Shown here piece after piece: positions 62,954-64,000 of a stretch of 64,000 bases of DNA. Source of the DNA: Streptomyces zaomyceticus (GTDB taxonomy: Bacteria > Actinomycetota > Actinomycetes > Streptomycetales > Streptomycetaceae). Under the pieces are notes generated by a model that saw only the letters and a program-made list of their open reading frames with translations, searched no databases and was not told where the DNA came from. The stretch lies in assembly GCF_014656215.1 (NCBI RefSeq), contig NZ_BNBZ01000001.1:434001-498000 (forward strand), in the 5' to 3' direction. Each line of letters starts with the position of its first letter. Positions within the stretch are counted from its first letter, which is position 1. The position numbers and the translations under genes are program-made.

Positions 62954-64000
62954 TCAGCCGTCGACGGCCCGGCGGGTGCCCGTGCCCCCGCGCCGACGGC
63001 GGGCCGGGCGGTGTCCACGGCGGCCGGTGGCACCCGTGCGGCGCCCGTCGAGCCCGATCCAGATCCGGACCTCGGTGCCGCCGAGCACCGAGTGCCCGAT
63101 GCGCACGTCACCGCCGGTGGTCTCGGCCATCCGGCGCACGATGTCGAGGCCGAGGCCCGTGGAGCCGTCCCGGGCACCGCTGTTGCCCCGGGCGAGCGCG
63201 GCCGCGGGGTCGGCGATGCCGGGACCCGCGTCGGAGACCAGGACGATGACGGCGTCGTCGCCGTTGTGCACGTCGATCGAGAAGGCCGTGCCCTCGGGGG
63301 TGTGGCGGAAGACGTTGCCGAGCAGGGCGTCGAGCGCGGCGACGAGTTCGGGGCGGGCGACCGGGATGCGGACCGGGCGGTCGACGCCCGCGACCCGGAC
63401 CCGGCGGCCCTCGTCCTCGGCCAGCGCCGACCAGAACTCCATCCGCTCGCGCACCACTTCGGCGGCGTCGCAGCCCGCGCCGGGCCCGGTGGCCTGGGTC
63501 TGCGGCTTCGCGTCGCGGGCCGTGCGGATGATGGTGTCGACCTCGCGCTCCAGCTGCTCGACGGCCGCGCGGGTCTGCTCGGCGGCCGGTCCCGAGCCCA
63601 GCGAGGCGGCGTTGAGCCGGAGCACGGTGAGCGGGGTACGGAGCCGGTGGGAGAGGTCGGCGGCCAGTTCCCGCTCGTTGGCGAGCAGTTGGACGACCTG
63701 GTCGGCCATCGAGTTGAACGCGACGGCGGCCGACTTGAGTTCGGGCGGCCCCTCCTCGGGGACGCGTGCGCCGAGCTTGCCCTCGCCGAGGTCGTGGGCG
63801 GCGCCCGCGAGCCGCTGGGCGGGCTGCACCATCCGGACGCCGAGCCGGTCGGCGACCGCGACGGAGCCGACGATCAGGGCGATGCCGACCCCGGCGAGGA
63901 CCAGCCAGGCGGTGGCGACGCCGTTGGACACCTCGCCCTCGGGGACGAAGAGTTCGACGACGGCGACCTTGCCGCTACTGAGGGCGGTGGGCTGGAGCAG
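62954..64000 (-). CDS. Sensor histidine kinase, N-terminus outside the window
   Basis: About 349 residues of a membrane two-component kinase; the frame is open to the window edge. A membrane helix (TAWLVLAGVGIALIVGSVAV) leads to a HAMP domain and the H-box LAADLSHRLRTPLTVLRLNA with the phospho-acceptor His. The ATPase domain has ALLGNVFRHTPEG (N box), VSDAGPGIAD and GSTGLGLDIVRRMAE. The response regulator is presumably upstream, outside the window. The C-terminus ends in a basic RRxGHRPARRRR tail. Signal is unknown. Confidence 0.92.
   Translation of the reverse strand: MLQPTALSSGKVAVVELFVPEGEVSNGVATAWLVLAGVGIALIVGSVAVADRLGVRMVQPAQRLAGAAHDLGEGKLGARVPEEGPPELKSAAVAFNSMADQVVQLLANERELAADLSHRLRTPLTVLRLNAASLGSGPAAEQTRAAVEQLEREVDTIIRTARDAKPQTQATGPGAGCDAAEVVRERMEFWSALAEDEGRRVRVAGVDRPVRIPVARPELVAALDALLGNVFRHTPEGTAFSIDVHNGDDAVIVLVSDAGPGIADPAAALARGNSGARDGSTGLGLDIVRRMAETTGGDVRIGHSVLGGTEVRIWIGLDGRRTGATGRRGHRPARRRRGGTGTRRAVDG

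Overview
The window is chromosomal DNA from a Streptomyces species. The evidence is the very high G+C content, pervasive GTG starts, an adpA (bldH) gene with a TTA leucine codon, a desferrioxamine operon behind DmdR-type iron boxes, and secreted glycoside hydrolases behind CebR- and DasR-like operators. The gene order des operon, hexosaminidase, glmS, adpA, orn, tRNA-His, and the leucine-catabolism cluster next to a TetR gene, resemble what I recall of the Streptomyces core chromosome. That is recalled synteny, not a search.

Layout. 1-5.7 kb: truncated copper P-type ATPase, citrate synthase, RecD2 helicase. 5.8-12.9 kb: a VapBC pair; a three-gene sugar-type operon with a divergent LacI regulator and operator; Uma2 protein; small ATPase and EamA transporter. 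13-22.9 kb: LysR regulator, secreted GH3 enzyme, S37-type tripeptidyl aminopeptidase, two small envelope proteins, and one long single-chain ABC exporter with one degenerate ATP site. 22.9-27.3 kb: a ThDP decarboxylase-like enzyme, an agmatinase/guanidinobutyrase and a divergent PucR regulator. They fit an arginine transaminase-type route.

27.3-41.9 kb: secreted protein, membrane XRE protein, acyl-CoA dehydrogenase plus TesB thioesterase, CDF metal transporter, phosphatase-like protein. Then a TetR gene and the leucine/isovalerate (liu-type) operon: methylcrotonyl-CoA carboxylase beta and alpha, HMG-CoA lyase, isovaleryl-CoA dehydrogenase. Between tetR and this operon sits a roughly 2.3-kb insertion with a long TnpB-like RNA-guided nuclease and a divergent 65-residue AlpA/MerR-like helix-turn-helix protein. 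No transposase or recombinase is present. The tnpB frame runs without a stop into tetR, and the likely TetR operators are stranded on the far side next to accD. This is the most unusual part of the window.

42-48 kb: siderophore-interacting reductase and desABCD, each behind an iron box. 48-52.1 kb: DasR-box hexosaminidase, small protein, glmS. 52.3-56.9 kb: GPR1/FUN34/YaaH-like membrane protein, universal stress protein, small membrane protein, adpA, oligoribonuclease, tRNA-His. 57-64 kb: GH10 xylanase and GH74 xyloglucanase overlapping behind a CebR box, GH18 chitinase, and a histidine kinase running off the window. No rRNA, CRISPR array or prophage was seen.
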